Source: Exiguobacterium aurantiacum DSM 6208 (lineage in GTDB: Bacteria > Bacillota > Bacilli > Exiguobacteriales > Exiguobacteriaceae). Taken from it: 64,000 bases of DNA. Both the position numbers and the translations under genes were made by a program. Under the pieces are notes generated by a model that saw nothing but the letters and a program-made list of their open reading frames with translations, was not told the origin of the DNA and did not search any database. The stretch is taken from contig NZ_JNIQ01000001.1 of assembly GCF_000702585.1 (NCBI RefSeq), positions 873,001-937,000 on the forward strand, in the 5' to 3' direction. This document shows positions 39,812-49,024 of the stretch, in pieces (positions within the stretch are counted from its first letter, which is position 1; each line of letters opens with the position of its first letter).

Positions 39812-41746
39812 ATGAAACGTTGGATTGAAGCAAGAATCAGCCGTCAAGTGCTGACAATCTTTTATGTGCTCGTGGCCTTGATTACGTTCACGTCGCTAGG
39901 CACATACTTTTATACACAACAAGCGATTAAAGAGACGACCGTCGAACTCGAACGCATCAGTGAACAGCGCTCCCGGGCGACGAACCTGTTCGAGACGTGG
40001 CAATCGATGCAATATGAGATGCGCGGCCACGTCTTACTCGGAGAAGATGCGCTCTTGAACGAAGTGCGCGGCGCCCAGTCCCGCATCGATGAACAGACGG
40101 CTTGGTTCGAGGAGACGGCTGCCAGCAAAGAAGAGCTGACGTTCGCCAAAGACGCGCGGCTGTTGTTCACGATTTATACGACCCGTGTCATGCCAGGGCT
40201 TGAACGGTACGTCATCGCCAAAGCGAATGGCGAGATTGATGAACCGTTCCTTCAGATGGCGACCGTCGGCCAACTCATGCCGAAAAATGCGACGTCGAAC
40301 CAGACGCGCTTCAAATTGAACTCGAAGAGTGCGGCCGACATGAGCGCGAGCATCGTCGACATGGAATCGGTGTTCACCGATTATCGGGCCGACCTTGATT
40401 TTCAGGAGACGTCGCTTCGTGAATCGCTGTCCGAACAGCTCGCGCGCGCACAGTGGATGTGGCTCATGGTCTTACTCGGTGCGGTATTCATTCTGTTCGT
40501 GAGTTTGCAGCCGTATGTCGTCCGTTTGACGAAACAACTGCAGGCGCTCATCTCGAACAGTGAACGGCTCGCGCTCGACCCACATGCGACACTCATTCCA
40601 ATCGAACCGCTCAAAAACGAAGTCGGTCAGCTGTCGAAGGCGTTCAACGAGATGTCGAGCTCGCTTATCGGGCAACACGATGCGCTTGAACGAGAGCGGG
40701 AGAAGACGGCCCGCATCTTACACACGATGCGCGATTCCATCGTGTTTGAAGAGTTAAGCAACGGCAAGATGTACGGTAACCAGGCGCTGTTCGATTTGTA
40801 TGACCAGCCGGTCCCGTATGAACATCGTCAAAGTCTTTACCCAATCGAGACGTTCTATGAGCCGTTCATGAGCCATATCGACGATCGGGAGGCGTTGCTC
40901 CGCTTTACAAATCGAGCTCGACGCGAGGGAATATTCGATGAGACGTTTACGTACTCGATGCAACAGGGTAGACGTATCGTACGGATGTACGCCGAACCGA
41001 TTGAACTGAAGGACGAACGGTTCGGTTTGATGTTTGTCTCACGTGACGTCACAAAAGAGATTGAAATCGATCGCTTGAAGACGGAGCTTGTCGCCACCGT
41101 CTCGCACGAACTACGGACACCGCTCACCTCCATCCTCGGATTCACCGAACTGTTGGCCACGCGCCACGTCGACGAGGAGAAGCGGAAACGCTACTTGAGT
41201 ATGATCAATAGTGAGACGAAGCGCCTCGAGCGGCTCGTCACGGATTTACTTGACGTGCAGAAGATGGAAGCAGGCGCCGACCAGCAAGATTTCAAGGTTG
41301 AGAGTCTATATGAGATGTTGTCAGATGTGCTCGAGATACATGCCGGCTCGATGGAGCTGCACATGTTCCACTTTGACTGTGACGAGTCGCTTCAAATTTC
41401 CGGGAATCCGGCTCGCCTTCGTCAAGTGTTCTCGAATATCCTGAACAATGCGATTAAATATTCACCCGACGGTGGGAATATCACCGTCAACGTTGAATGC
41501 GATGACGACGTCATCCGGGTCGCCATCGAAGATGAAGGAATCGGCGTATCAGAAGAGGATGCCAAACGCTTATTTGAGAAGTTTTACCGTGTACAAAGTG
41601 AAGCAAGCCGCAATATTGGAGGCACCGGCCTTGGGCTCGCCATTTGTAAAGAGATCGTCGAATCTCACGGTGGAACGATTTATGCAAAATCTGAATCGGG
41701 CAAAGGGACGACGATGGTTGTCGAATTGCCGATCGTCGAATCGTAA
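39812..41746 (+). CDS. Orphan sensor histidine kinase with HAMP and PAS-like region
   Basis: The 644-residue protein has a transmembrane helix (about 12-33), an extracytoplasmic helical sensor (about 34-210) of the CHASE3/4HB kind, a second helix (about 212-232), HAMP (to about 285), and a PAS-like segment (about 300-415) ending FVSRDVTKEIEIDRLKTE. HisKA follows with His432 in VATVSHELRTPLTSILGF, then HATPase_c with NILNNAIKYSPDGG and GGTGLGLAICKEIVESHGG. No response regulator is adjacent. Its partner and signal are unknown. Confidence 0.88.
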   Translation: MKRWIEARISRQVLTIFYVLVALITFTSLGTYFYTQQAIKETTVELERISEQRSRATNLFETWQSMQYEMRGHVLLGEDALLNEVRGAQSRIDEQTAWFEETAASKEELTFAKDARLLFTIYTTRVMPGLERYVIAKANGEIDEPFLQMATVGQLMPKNATSNQTRFKLNSKSAADMSASIVDMESVFTDYRADLDFQETSLRESLSEQLARAQWMWLMVLLGAVFILFVSLQPYVVRLTKQLQALISNSERLALDPHATLIPIEPLKNEVGQLSKAFNEMSSSLIGQHDALEREREKTARILHTMRDSIVFEELSNGKMYGNQALFDLYDQPVPYEHRQSLYPIETFYEPFMSHIDDREALLRFTNRARREGIFDETFTYSMQQGRRIVRMYAEPIELKDERFGLMFVSRDVTKEIEIDRLKTELVATVSHELRTPLTSILGFTELLATRHVDEEKRKRYLSMINSETKRLERLVTDLLDVQKMEAGADQQDFKVESLYEMLSDVLEIHAGSMELHMFHFDCDESLQISGNPARLRQVFSNILNNAIKYSPDGGNITVNVECDDDVIRVAIEDEGIGVSEEDAKRLFEKFYRVQSEASRNIGGTGLGLAICKEIVESHGGTIYAKSESGKGTTMVVELPIVES

Positions 41747-41784
41747 AACGAGTTCGTCTCTCAAGCGGAGACGAACTCGTTTTT
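41745..41784. terminator. Bidirectional terminator between kinase and toxin genes
   Basis: A 15-bp stem (AAACGAGTTCGTCTC with GAGACGAACTCGTTT) has A and T runs on its two flanks. Confidence 0.92.
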
Positions 41785-41801
41785 GTATATCTCAGGCAAA
41801 C

Positions 41802-42167
41802 CTAAGTTCGAATGATCGAACATTCACCTAGAATGGCTACGGCTACAATTTCTTGAACTTGTTCTAACACTTCGACTGGACACGTCGTCGTTCGTTTCCA
41901 CCGTCGGGCCCTCCAGTCGATTGACTTGGCTTGAATGACGTTAATGTAACCTTCTACTGGTAATCCATCGGGTATACGAACAAACAAAGGTCTTTCAGTA
42001 TGGGTGATTGGGCAAATGATGCAAAATCCAGTTCGATTGAAATCATTTTGGCTAATCACAATCGCGGGGCGCCGTTTTTGAATTTCAGATCCCGCGCTTG
42101 GGTCAAAATCGATATAGCCAATCTCTCCGACGAGGGGTCGCTGTAATTGATTCAATGAAGATGACAT
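41802..42167 (-). CDS. PemK/MazF-family toxin
   Basis: The 121-residue protein has the PemK/MazF landmarks GEIGYIDFDPSAGSEIQKRRPAIVIS and the conserved Thr/Ser region ICPITHTERP, plus IQAKSIDWRARRW. The family cleaves mRNA at short sequences. It follows the antitoxin gene by 35 bases on the same strand. It is an intact type II toxin by sequence. Confidence 0.88.
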   Translation of the reverse strand: MSSSLNQLQRPLVGEIGYIDFDPSAGSEIQKRRPAIVISQNDFNRTGFCIICPITHTERPLFVRIPDGLPVEGYINVIQAKSIDWRARRWKRTTTCPVEVLEQVQEIVAVAILGECSIIRT

Positions 42168-42202
42168 ATTTTTGGCTTCCTTCCAAAAGAAACGTGATGT
42201 GT

Positions 42203-42463
42203 TTACTCTGCTTCCTTGCCTACTTCTTCAAGGATGACCTCGTATAAATCTGCATACGTCTCTTCATTCACATCAGCAAATACGTTTTTCAGGATTTTTG
42301 GTTTTTCTAAAGGCGTAAGGATGATCGTTCCGTCATGATGTTGTTGAATGTAAAACTGATCTCCAATGTCCGCAGAAAGCGCCTTTGGTAACGTTACGCC
42401 TTTTGAACCGCCTACTTTTCTCACGACGACTTTAGAGCGGTCATTTGTAACTCGACGAGCCAT
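42203..42463 (-). CDS. AbrB/MazE-family antitoxin
   Basis: The 86-residue protein has an N-terminal swapped-hairpin AbrB domain (VVVRKVGGSKGVTLPKALSADIGDQFYIQQHHDGTIILTPL) and an acidic C-terminal tail (about 50-86) suited to bind the toxin. AAGGAGGA precedes ATG 42463. The AT-rich inverted repeat upstream suggests autoregulation. Base composition of the module and its leader is more AT-rich than its neighbours, a sign of transfer. Confidence 0.85.
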   Translation of the reverse strand: MARRVTNDRSKVVVRKVGGSKGVTLPKALSADIGDQFYIQQHHDGTIILTPLEKPKILKNVFADVNEETYADLYEVILEEVGKEAE

Positions 42464-42494
42464 GGCACGTTCCTCCTTCATGAAATACGATTAT

Positions 42495-42517
42495 AAAATA
42501 ATTATATCATATTATTT
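42495..42517 (-). promoter_or_regulatory. AT-rich inverted repeat upstream of the toxin-antitoxin operon
   Basis: AATAATTATATCATATTATT at about 42496-42515 is a near palindrome overlapping TATAAT-like sequences on the minus strand. It is a candidate operator for AbrB-type autoregulation. Confidence 0.4.
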
Positions 42518-42577
42518 ATTATCTACTACCGAACATAAATAAATCATAATTATTCTTCATCTTTTTTCAAAAAACGG

Positions 42578-42605
42578 TGAATGATTCCTTCGTTTGGTAC
42601 GATAA
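42578..42605 (+). promoter_or_regulatory. Weak SigD-like promoter of flhO
   Basis: TGAA (42578-42581), 16 bases and TACGATAA (42598-42605) partly match SigD boxes, 40 bases before flhO. It is supported mainly by the function of the genes. Confidence 0.35.
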
Positions 42606-42644
42606 AGAAAGTAGAACACGTTTGAGGACGAAAGGAAGTCGATC

Positions 42645-43418
42645 ATGTTACGCGGACTATATACGGCGGCCGGTGCGATGAACGCGCTGCAACGCCAGCA
42701 AGAGATTTTAAGCAACAACCTCGGCAACGTGCGGACACCTGGATTTAAGGCGTCTAACGGCGTCGTCCGGTCATTCCCGGACATGTTGCTCGCCCAAGTG
42801 AGCAACCCCGGCAACGGACGCTCACGGGTACAAGGTCAGGTCGGGACGCTCTCGACCGGGGTGTATCTTCAAGAGACGATGCCGCGGCTCTCGGCCGGCA
42901 GCATCTCGGAAACAGGTAGCCCGACGGACGTCTATTTAAAGGCGCCGGCCGGATTCACCGGTGCGCCGATGTTCGCGGTCGAACAAAACGGTGAGACGCT
43001 TTACACGACGAACGGCCGTTTCGCAGTCGACGAGGGGCGTTTCCTCCGTTCAGCTGACGGTGGGTACGTCTTGTCGGACGCGGGTGCCCGCATCCAATTG
43101 CCGTCAAGCGAATTCACGCTGTCGGCGGCCGGACAAATCACGTCACTCGGGGAGAACGTGGCGACACTCGGTGCCTACCAGATCGATGACTTGGCGACGC
43201 TCGAACAGGTCGGCAACGACTATCGTGTGAACGGCGATGCGCCGGAACTTGCGCCTGTCGCGTTCCAACAAGGGTTCATCGAAGAGGCGAACGTCAATCT
43301 CGACCAGACGATGGCCGACCTCATGATGACGTATCGCCAATTCGAGGCGAACCAGAAAGTCGTCCAAGCGTATGACAAGAGTGCCGAGCGGGCCATTGAA
43401 ATCGCTCGGGTTCGATAA
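42645..43418 (+). CDS. flhO: Flagellar hook-basal body protein FlhO
   Basis: The 257-residue protein has the N-terminal rod-protein motif LYTAAGAMNALQRQQEILSNNLGNVRTPGFKAS and the C-terminal coiled-coil region ANVNLDQTMADLMMTYRQFEANQKVVQAYDKS, typical of FlgF/FlgG-type rod proteins. Downstream of mbl it corresponds to Bacillus FlhO. It is exported to form the rod. It forms an operon with flhP. Confidence 0.9.
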   Translation: MLRGLYTAAGAMNALQRQQEILSNNLGNVRTPGFKASNGVVRSFPDMLLAQVSNPGNGRSRVQGQVGTLSTGVYLQETMPRLSAGSISETGSPTDVYLKAPAGFTGAPMFAVEQNGETLYTTNGRFAVDEGRFLRSADGGYVLSDAGARIQLPSSEFTLSAAGQITSLGENVATLGAYQIDDLATLEQVGNDYRVNGDAPELAPVAFQQGFIEEANVNLDQTMADLMMTYRQFEANQKVVQAYDKSAERAIEIARVR

Positions 43419-43429
43419 GGAGGATTATG

Positions 43430-44212
43430 ATGCAATCGATTTATAATTCGGTCAACTCGCTCACGCAGTTGCAGCGTCAACTCGACGTGACCGGGCACAA
43501 CATCGCCAACGTCGACACGGTCGGGTTCAAACGGCAACAAGGGCACTTCGCCTCGCTGTTGTCGCAGGCGTACGATAACCAGCCGCGTCCCGAGTTCGAG
43601 GTCGGACGCGACACGCCGAACGGGATCCGGATCGGGGTCGGCGGTCATGTCGCCGACATCTCACAACAGTTCAATATCGGGCAGATTCGGGCGACCGAGC
43701 GCGGGCTCGACGTCTTCTTGAAGGCGAGCCGGCAATTTTTCGTCGTCGAGACGCCGGACGGTGTTGGCGTGACGCGAAACGGCAACATGCAGCTGTCGGT
43801 CGGTGCCGAGACGACGCTCGTCGATGTGACCGGCAACGCGCTTCTCGGCGCGGACGGCAACCGCATCACGATGCCGAACGAGGCGACGAATCACCGCGTT
43901 CGTCAAGACGGTGTCGTCGTGGCGAACGTGAACGGGGTCGAGCAAGAGTTTGGCCGCCTCGACATCGTCGAGGTGCGTAACACGTCCGAACTTCGTCCGA
44001 TGGGCAACAACGTCTACTCGGCTGATTTTCAGACTGAAGTCGACCGTCCGCTCGGCAACTTGTTGATCGAAGGGACGCTCGAGTCGTCGAACGTCGATTT
44101 GACGAAAGAGATGACCGACATGACGATCACGCAGCGCGCTTACCAGATGAACTCCCGGGCGCTGTCGATGGGCGACCAGATGATGGGGCTCGTCACATCG
44201 CTTCGTCCATAA
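43430..44212 (+). CDS. flhP: Flagellar hook-basal body protein FlhP
   Basis: The 260-residue protein has the same architecture as FlhO (NSLTQLQRQLDVTGHNIANVDTVGFKRQQ and SSNVDLTKEMTDMTITQRAYQMNSRALSMGDQMM) and is the distal rod-type paralogue. AAGGAGG at 43417-43423 fits ATG 43430 better than ATG 43427. It lies 11 bases after flhO and ends at a terminator. Confidence 0.9.
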   Translation: MQSIYNSVNSLTQLQRQLDVTGHNIANVDTVGFKRQQGHFASLLSQAYDNQPRPEFEVGRDTPNGIRIGVGGHVADISQQFNIGQIRATERGLDVFLKASRQFFVVETPDGVGVTRNGNMQLSVGAETTLVDVTGNALLGADGNRITMPNEATNHRVRQDGVVVANVNGVEQEFGRLDIVEVRNTSELRPMGNNVYSADFQTEVDRPLGNLLIEGTLESSNVDLTKEMTDMTITQRAYQMNSRALSMGDQMMGLVTSLRP

Positions 44213-44217
44213 CTGAT

Positions 44218-44246
44218 ACCGCTTCTCTTCGGAGGGGCGGTTTTTG
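44218..44246 (+). terminator. Terminator after flhP
   Basis: ACCGC..CTC and GAG..GCGGT pair around TTCG, followed by TTTTT. Confidence 0.8.
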
Positions 44247-44275
44247 CGTTACACTAAAAGGGAGGAGGGGATGAC

Positions 44276-45373
44276 ATGTTGATTGTCGTGGCGATGGACT
44301 CGTTCAAAGGGTCGCTCTCGAGCGTGGAGGCGAACGCGGCCGTGGTACGAGCGCTCGAAGGGTATGACGTCGTGACCGTGCCGGTGTCGGACGGTGGCGA
44401 AGGATTTCTCGACGCCTGGCTCGCGTCGCATCCGGAAGGGGAGGTCGTCACCGATTCTGTCACGGCGCTCGACGGATTGATGCGACAGGCACGATTCGGA
44501 TGGGCCGAGTCTTCGCGTGAAGCGGTCATCGAATTGGCCGAAGCATCCGGGCTCACGCTCGTTGAGACGCTCGACCCGTGGCGTTACAGTACGTACGGTA
44601 CCGGGTTGCAGCTGCGGGCGGCACTTCTGCGCGGGGCAAGGCGAATCACGGTCGGACTGGGCGGCAGTGCGACGATTGACGGGGGAAAAGGACTGCTCGA
44701 GGCGCTCGGTGTTCGGTTTTATGATCACATCGGAAACGAGCTCGACAGCTCGCCCCATCACGTCGGCCGCGTCGCATCCATCGACTGGTCGAATCTCATG
44801 CCGGAAGCGCGGGACGTGGAGTGGCGCATCGTCTCGGACGTGACGAACCCGCTTCTAGGTAGTACGGGGGCGGTGGCTGTGTTCGGTCCGCAAAAAGGGC
44901 TACCCGTAGACGACGTCGACCGCTATGAGGCACAGCTCGCGCGTTACGCCGCGTGCTTCGCGTGCGACAGGACGGCTTTACCAGGTGCCGGCGCGGCCGG
45001 TGGGGCCGGATTTGCGCTCTATCAGCTCGGGGCGACGTATGTGAGCGGGATTGTAGAAGTCGCGCGCTGGACCGACTTGGAAGCAAAGCTGCGGACGGCC
45101 GATTGGCTCATCACGGGGGAAGGCAAGTTCGATCAACAGTCACTGCATGGGAAAACCCCGTACGGACTCGCGCGGCTCGCCCACACACACGGCGTTCCGA
45201 CGCTCGTGTTCACCGGACAGTCGGATATGGTCGCGTTACCCGATGCCGGCATCGAGGCAGTGTTCCCAATCATTTCCCAGGTCATGACGCTCGAGGAAGC
45301 GATGCGGGACGCGGGACCGCTTCTGACGAACGCCGTCCGCCGAATCGCACGGTTGATTCATAAAAAAGCCTGA
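44276..45373 (+). CDS. glxK: Glycerate kinase
   Basis: The 365-residue protein matches the PF02595 GlxK/GarK family: MDSFKGSLSSVEANAAV, VSDGGEGFLDAW, GLGGSATIDGG, GAGAAGGAGFALY and LITGEGKFDQQSLHGK. It phosphorylates glycerate with ATP into lower glycolysis. GGAGGAGGGG lies just before the start. It stands alone, but glycolate oxidase in the same window makes the glyoxylate from which glycerate can be derived, a tentative link. Confidence 0.93.
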   Translation: MLIVVAMDSFKGSLSSVEANAAVVRALEGYDVVTVPVSDGGEGFLDAWLASHPEGEVVTDSVTALDGLMRQARFGWAESSREAVIELAEASGLTLVETLDPWRYSTYGTGLQLRAALLRGARRITVGLGGSATIDGGKGLLEALGVRFYDHIGNELDSSPHHVGRVASIDWSNLMPEARDVEWRIVSDVTNPLLGSTGAVAVFGPQKGLPVDDVDRYEAQLARYAACFACDRTALPGAGAAGGAGFALYQLGATYVSGIVEVARWTDLEAKLRTADWLITGEGKFDQQSLHGKTPYGLARLAHTHGVPTLVFTGQSDMVALPDAGIEAVFPIISQVMTLEEAMRDAGPLLTNAVRRIARLIHKKA

Positions 45374-45395
45374 ACCGCGACGGGTTCAGGCTTTT
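45364..45395. terminator. Bidirectional terminator between glxK and mscL
   Basis: AAAAGCCTGAACC pairs perfectly with GGTTCAGGCTTTT. Confidence 0.92.
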
Positions 45396-45397
45396 GG

Positions 45398-45775
45398 TCA
45401 TGGACGCTCTTTCAACAAGTCACGAATTTCGGCAAGGAGTTGTTCCTCGCGCGACAGTTCTGGCTCTGGCGTCTCTTCGACGGCTTTCTCTCGCTTCAAG
45501 CGGTTGATCACTTTCACCATCATGAACAAGGCGAACGCGATGAGCAGGAACGTGACGATCTCCTGAATGAAGTTGCCGTACGCGACGTCGACGTCGAGCA
45601 CGCTCATCGATAAATCGGAGAAGTTGATGCCGCCGATTAAGATGCCGAGGAGCGGCATGAAGATGTCGTTGACGAGCGAGTTGACGATCGCCGTGAACGC
45701 GGCCCCGAGGATGAAGGCGACGGCAAGGTCGATGATGTTACCGCGCATGGCGAATTCTTTGAACTCTTTCCACAT
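45398..45775 (-). CDS. mscL: Large-conductance mechanosensitive channel
   Basis: The 125-residue protein starts MWKEFKEFAMRGNIIDLAVAFILGAAFTAIVNSLVNDIFMPLLG, the MscL N-terminus with the gating helix. It has a second transmembrane helix (FLLIAFALFMMVKVINRLKR) and the C-terminal bundle EQLLAEIRDLLKE. It opens under osmotic downshock to release solutes, complementing the Opu importer in this window. Confidence 0.96.
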   Translation of the reverse strand: MWKEFKEFAMRGNIIDLAVAFILGAAFTAIVNSLVNDIFMPLLGILIGGINFSDLSMSVLDVDVAYGNFIQEIVTFLLIAFALFMMVKVINRLKREKAVEETPEPELSREEQLLAEIRDLLKERP

Positions 45776-45924
45776 AGAATGATGCCTCCTATTCGATGAA
45801 TACTCTCACGGTAGCATATCCAACTTCGAAGCAACATCCTTTTTTCAGTTCGTTGTCTCGAGGTCGAGGCGCTTGTTCGCCATTTCTAGATACGTTACAC
45901 TAAAAGAGAACTCATGGAACAGTT

Positions 45925-45952
45925 TTAATACCTGGTACTAATATGTTATAAT
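45925..45952 (+). promoter_or_regulatory. FapR operator overlapping epuA-fabZ promoter
   Basis: TTAATACCTGGTACTAA (45925-45941) is an inverted repeat closely matching the FapR box. It overlaps the region between a weak -35 (TTTAAT, 45924-45929) and an extended -10 TGTTATAAT (45944-45952), so binding would block transcription. Confidence 0.72.
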
Positions 45953-45972
45953 CAGATGAGCTGAAAGGATGA

Positions 45973-46224
45973 ATGGACGTGGCGAACGAAGAACAGAATG
46001 GCTCGGAAGAAAAAGAGTCGAAACAGCGGACGGAACGGAAACGTTTGTCGAACTACCGCCGTTTCCCAATCTTGCTGCGCGTCATCGTTGTCCTCATATT
46101 GGCCGTCGCGATGCTTGCCATCGGGGCCATTATCGGGTACAGCGTCATTGGCGGCGGCGAGTGGAGGGACGTGTTCAACATCGACACGTGGCGCCATATC
46201 ACCGATTTTTGGCTAACCTCATAA
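45973..46224 (+). CDS. EpuA family small membrane protein (annotated RNA polymerase beta-like)
   Basis: The 83-residue protein has a charged, basic N-terminal tail (about 1-32), one transmembrane helix (about 35-57) and the conserved [32 protein letters not shown] segment of the EpuA (PF11772) family. These proteins are often mislabelled as RNA polymerase beta subunit; their function is not known to me. The start may be ATG 45973 or GTG 45979. It is the first gene of the FapR-boxed operon with fabZ. Confidence 0.78.
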   Translation: MDVANEEQNGSEEKESKQRTERKRLSNYRRFPILLRVIVVLILAVAMLAIGAIIGYSVIGGGEWRDVFNIDTWRHITDFWLTS

Positions 46225-46237
46225 GGGTGGTGGAACC

Positions 46238-46660
46238 ATGTACACGATTGAACAGATTAAAGAAGTAATCCCGCATCGGTACCCGTTCTTGCTCATCGAC
46301 CGCATTCTCGAGGTCGAAGAAGGCAAACGGGCCGTCGGATTAAAAAATGTGACGGCGAACGAAGAGTTCTTCAACGGACACTTCCCAGACTATAACGTCA
46401 TGCCTGGCGTATTGATCGTCGAGGCGCTCGCACAAGTCGGTGCGTTCGCGATGCTCAAACAAGAGTCAAATCGCGGTAAACTCGCGTTTTTTGCAGGCAT
46501 CGATGGATGTCGTTTCAAACGTCAAGTCGTCCCGGGCGACCAGTTGCGTCTCGAGGTCGAGATCTTGAAAGTGCGCGGTCCGATCGGAAAAGGCCGTGCC
46601 GTGGCGACAGTCGATGGAGAAGTCGCTTGTGAAGCAGAACTAACTTTCGCCCTGAAGTGA
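46238..46660 (+). CDS. fabZ: 3-hydroxyacyl-ACP dehydratase FabZ
   Basis: The 140-residue hotdog-fold protein has the catalytic His48 in [22 protein letters not shown] and Glu62. It dehydrates 3-hydroxyacyl-ACP in fatty acid elongation. AAGGGTGGTGG precedes it and it lies 13 bases after epuA. The FapR site upstream implies control by malonyl-CoA. Confidence 0.96.
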   Translation: MYTIEQIKEVIPHRYPFLLIDRILEVEEGKRAVGLKNVTANEEFFNGHFPDYNVMPGVLIVEALAQVGAFAMLKQESNRGKLAFFAGIDGCRFKRQVVPGDQLRLEVEILKVRGPIGKGRAVATVDGEVACEAELTFALK

Positions 46661-46671
46661 GGGGGAACGAC

Positions 46672-47124
46672 ATGCGCGTGTTGGTGATTGCTTTAATACT
46701 CGGACTGATGGCGGTAGTCGGCTGTCAGCAGTTGCAGACCGAGGAAGTGACCGAAGAGAATGTCGTGTACGAACAGAAAGTCGATGAAGCGATGATCGAT
46801 AAGCGGGCCGGACAATCGGAAGCGATCGCTGTGTCCCTCGAGCGTACGAACAGCTCGACGATGCTGTTCACGATCCGGATGCTCGAAGACCGGCGCCTCG
46901 AACCGACGACCGTCATCAGTTATGAGGTCGACGGCAATCGGGTCCCGATCCCGTTCGGTGAACTGACGGCCGAGCGAGAAGGGGACGTGCGGACGTACGT
47001 CTATCAACTCGACTTGAACCCGGACTTGTTCGTGCCCGAGACGTTGCCGCTCTTCCACTTTGCGGAAGAAGGGGAAATCGAGGTCTCGATCCCGCTTGAA
47101 GTCGTCAATTCGACAAATGAATGA
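46672..47124 (+). CDS. Small lipoprotein of unknown function
   Basis: The 150-residue protein starts MRVLVIALILGLMAVVGCQQ, with a lipobox VVGC. The mature part looks beta-rich (TMLFTIRMLEDRRLEPTTVISYEVDGNRVPIPFGEL), like an Ig-fold extracytoplasmic domain. I know no family. It lies 11 bases after fabZ with a strong GAGGGGG ribosome site, in the same operon; the in-frame GTG at 46657 is inside the fabZ end and less likely. Confidence 0.7.
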   Translation: MRVLVIALILGLMAVVGCQQLQTEEVTEENVVYEQKVDEAMIDKRAGQSEAIAVSLERTNSSTMLFTIRMLEDRRLEPTTVISYEVDGNRVPIPFGELTAEREGDVRTYVYQLDLNPDLFVPETLPLFHFAEEGEIEVSIPLEVVNSTNE

Positions 47125-47129
47125 ACAGC

Positions 47130-47162
47130 ACGGACGATTTTGTCGAAAATCGTCCGTTTTTG
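47130..47162 (+). terminator. Terminator of the epuA-fabZ operon
   Basis: ACGGACGATTTT-GTCG-AAAATCGTCCGT is a perfect stem followed by T residues. Confidence 0.93.
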
Positions 47163-47164
47163 TA

Positions 47165-47191
47165 TGAATTTTTACGCCATTCGTCCGATAC
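47165..47191 (+). promoter_or_regulatory. SigD-like promoter of the chemoreceptor gene
   Basis: TGAA (47165-47168), 15 bases and TCCGATAC (47184-47191) resemble SigD boxes (TAAA, GCCGATAT), 30 bases before the start. Confidence 0.5.
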
Positions 47192-47221
47192 ATCCAATAA
47201 GGACGAATTGGAGGGGATACG

Positions 47222-48961
47222 ATGAATCGAAACAAGTCACAATCACTACAGACCCGCATCTTGCTGGCGATGCTCGCCTTTGTCACGTTGCTCGTCATCA
47301 TTTTCATGGTGGTGCAGGTCGTCAGTACGAAACAGACGGTGCTCCGTTCGATGCAGGCCGTGTTAGTAGAAGACGCGGACCGAATCAGCGAGACGATCGA
47401 CGCCGACGCATACGCGGCGTTTCTTCAAAATCCGACGAAAGACGCGACGTTCGAGCAGTTTCGGGAACAGCTCGACACGTACCGGACGCAAATCGGGGCG
47501 ATGTACGTCTATACGCTTGCTGTGGATGGAGATGAGCTACAAATCATCGTCGACGGGATGAGCGCCGACGATGCGGTCGACATCGGGACACCGACGACGG
47601 CGACGTCGCTCGAGGATGCGCGTCCGGCGCTCGAAGGAGAACAGGTCACGACACCGATCGTCGAAGACCCGGAATATGGCGACTACATGACCGTGCTCGT
47701 GCCAATCATGCGCGGGAATGAAGTCATCGGCCTTCTCGGCATCGACAAAGGGGCGCGTGACGTCGAAGCGGTGACAAACGACGTGTTGCGAGCAAGTCTG
47801 CCGCCCGTGTTGCTCGGACTCCTCGGATTGCTCTTGTTCGCTTCGTTCGCCATCTGGCGCTACCTCGGCTGGAAGTTGCGCCCGCTCCGGGACCTTGAGC
47901 GGGTCGCGACACATATCGCCGAAGGCGACTTGTTGACGGCTTCCGAAGAGATGGAGAAGATCCAGATTCGCTCAAACGATGAGATCAAGCGTCTCACCGC
48001 GTCGATGGACAAGATGGCGAAGATGTTGAAAGAGTTGATTTCAAACCTACAGACGTCGGCACAGACGGTACGCGACGAGAGCGGCAACGTGGCGAGTATC
48101 TCGGAAGAAGTGAACGACGCGTCACGGCAAATCGCTTATACGATGGAAGAAATCGCGAGCGGTGTCGAGAACCAGAGCGTGTTGACGATGCGGCTGTACG
48201 GCCATATGAACGAGTTCTCAGAGCTCGTCGATCAGACGACGAAAGACGGGGCCGAAGTGAGCGGACAAGCGGAAGACGTCAGCCGCGTGACGACAGCTGG
48301 GCTTCATCTTATGGAGGACGCCGTCGGGAAGATGACGAACATCCACGGCCAAGTGCAAGCGTCACAGCGCCAAGTGAAAGATTTCGAGCGCCAGGCCGAC
48401 GAAGTGACGACGCTCGTCACGATGATTCGTCAAATCTCGGAACAGACGAACTTGCTCGCCTTGAACGCGGCCATCGAAGCGGCCCGCGCCGGGGAGCACG
48501 GGAAAGGCTTCGCCGTCGTCGCCTCTGAGATTCGGAACTTATCGACGAGCGTAGCAAAATCGGTCAGTGAAATCTCCGAGATCGTCGGAAGCGTCAAACA
48601 CAACTCGATTGCACTCGGAGAGACGTTCACGGACAGCATGCGTGCCGCCGAGGACGGCAAACGGACGCTCGAGGAAACGAAACAGGCGTTCAACGCGATC
48701 GAACAAAGTGTGCGCGACATGCAACGTCTGACCGATTCGATGCAATCGCAGCTCGACCGGGTGAAGGCGAACCAAACGGATATCAAGCAAGGACTCTCGG
48801 ACATCGCGTCGATCTCGGAAGAGAGCACGGCCGGCAACGAAGAAGTCGCGGCCTCGACCGAGCAAATGTCGGCCACGAGCGAGACGATGAACCGACTCGT
48901 CAAAGAGTTGTCGCATACGGCCGAGGACATGCAACGCATGAGCCGTCAGTTCAAGCTGTGA
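47222..48961 (+). CDS. Methyl-accepting chemotaxis protein
   Basis: The 579-residue receptor has a transmembrane helix (about 15-37), an extracytoplasmic sensor (about 38-190) of a double- or single-Cache kind ([37 protein letters not shown]), a second helix (about 194-215), HAMP (to about 268) and a cytoplasmic signalling hairpin with tip [34 protein letters not shown]. No CheR-tethering pentapeptide is seen at the C-terminus. Ligand unknown. A SigD-like promoter fits its role. Confidence 0.94.
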   Translation: MNRNKSQSLQTRILLAMLAFVTLLVIIFMVVQVVSTKQTVLRSMQAVLVEDADRISETIDADAYAAFLQNPTKDATFEQFREQLDTYRTQIGAMYVYTLAVDGDELQIIVDGMSADDAVDIGTPTTATSLEDARPALEGEQVTTPIVEDPEYGDYMTVLVPIMRGNEVIGLLGIDKGARDVEAVTNDVLRASLPPVLLGLLGLLLFASFAIWRYLGWKLRPLRDLERVATHIAEGDLLTASEEMEKIQIRSNDEIKRLTASMDKMAKMLKELISNLQTSAQTVRDESGNVASISEEVNDASRQIAYTMEEIASGVENQSVLTMRLYGHMNEFSELVDQTTKDGAEVSGQAEDVSRVTTAGLHLMEDAVGKMTNIHGQVQASQRQVKDFERQADEVTTLVTMIRQISEQTNLLALNAAIEAARAGEHGKGFAVVASEIRNLSTSVAKSVSEISEIVGSVKHNSIALGETFTDSMRAAEDGKRTLEETKQAFNAIEQSVRDMQRLTDSMQSQLDRVKANQTDIKQGLSDIASISEESTAGNEEVAASTEQMSATSETMNRLVKELSHTAEDMQRMSRQFKL

Positions 48962-49024
48962 ACAGTTTCAAGTCAGACAGACCTTCCGCGCGTCCGCTAT
49001 AATGGGCGCAAGGGAGGTTTTTTC

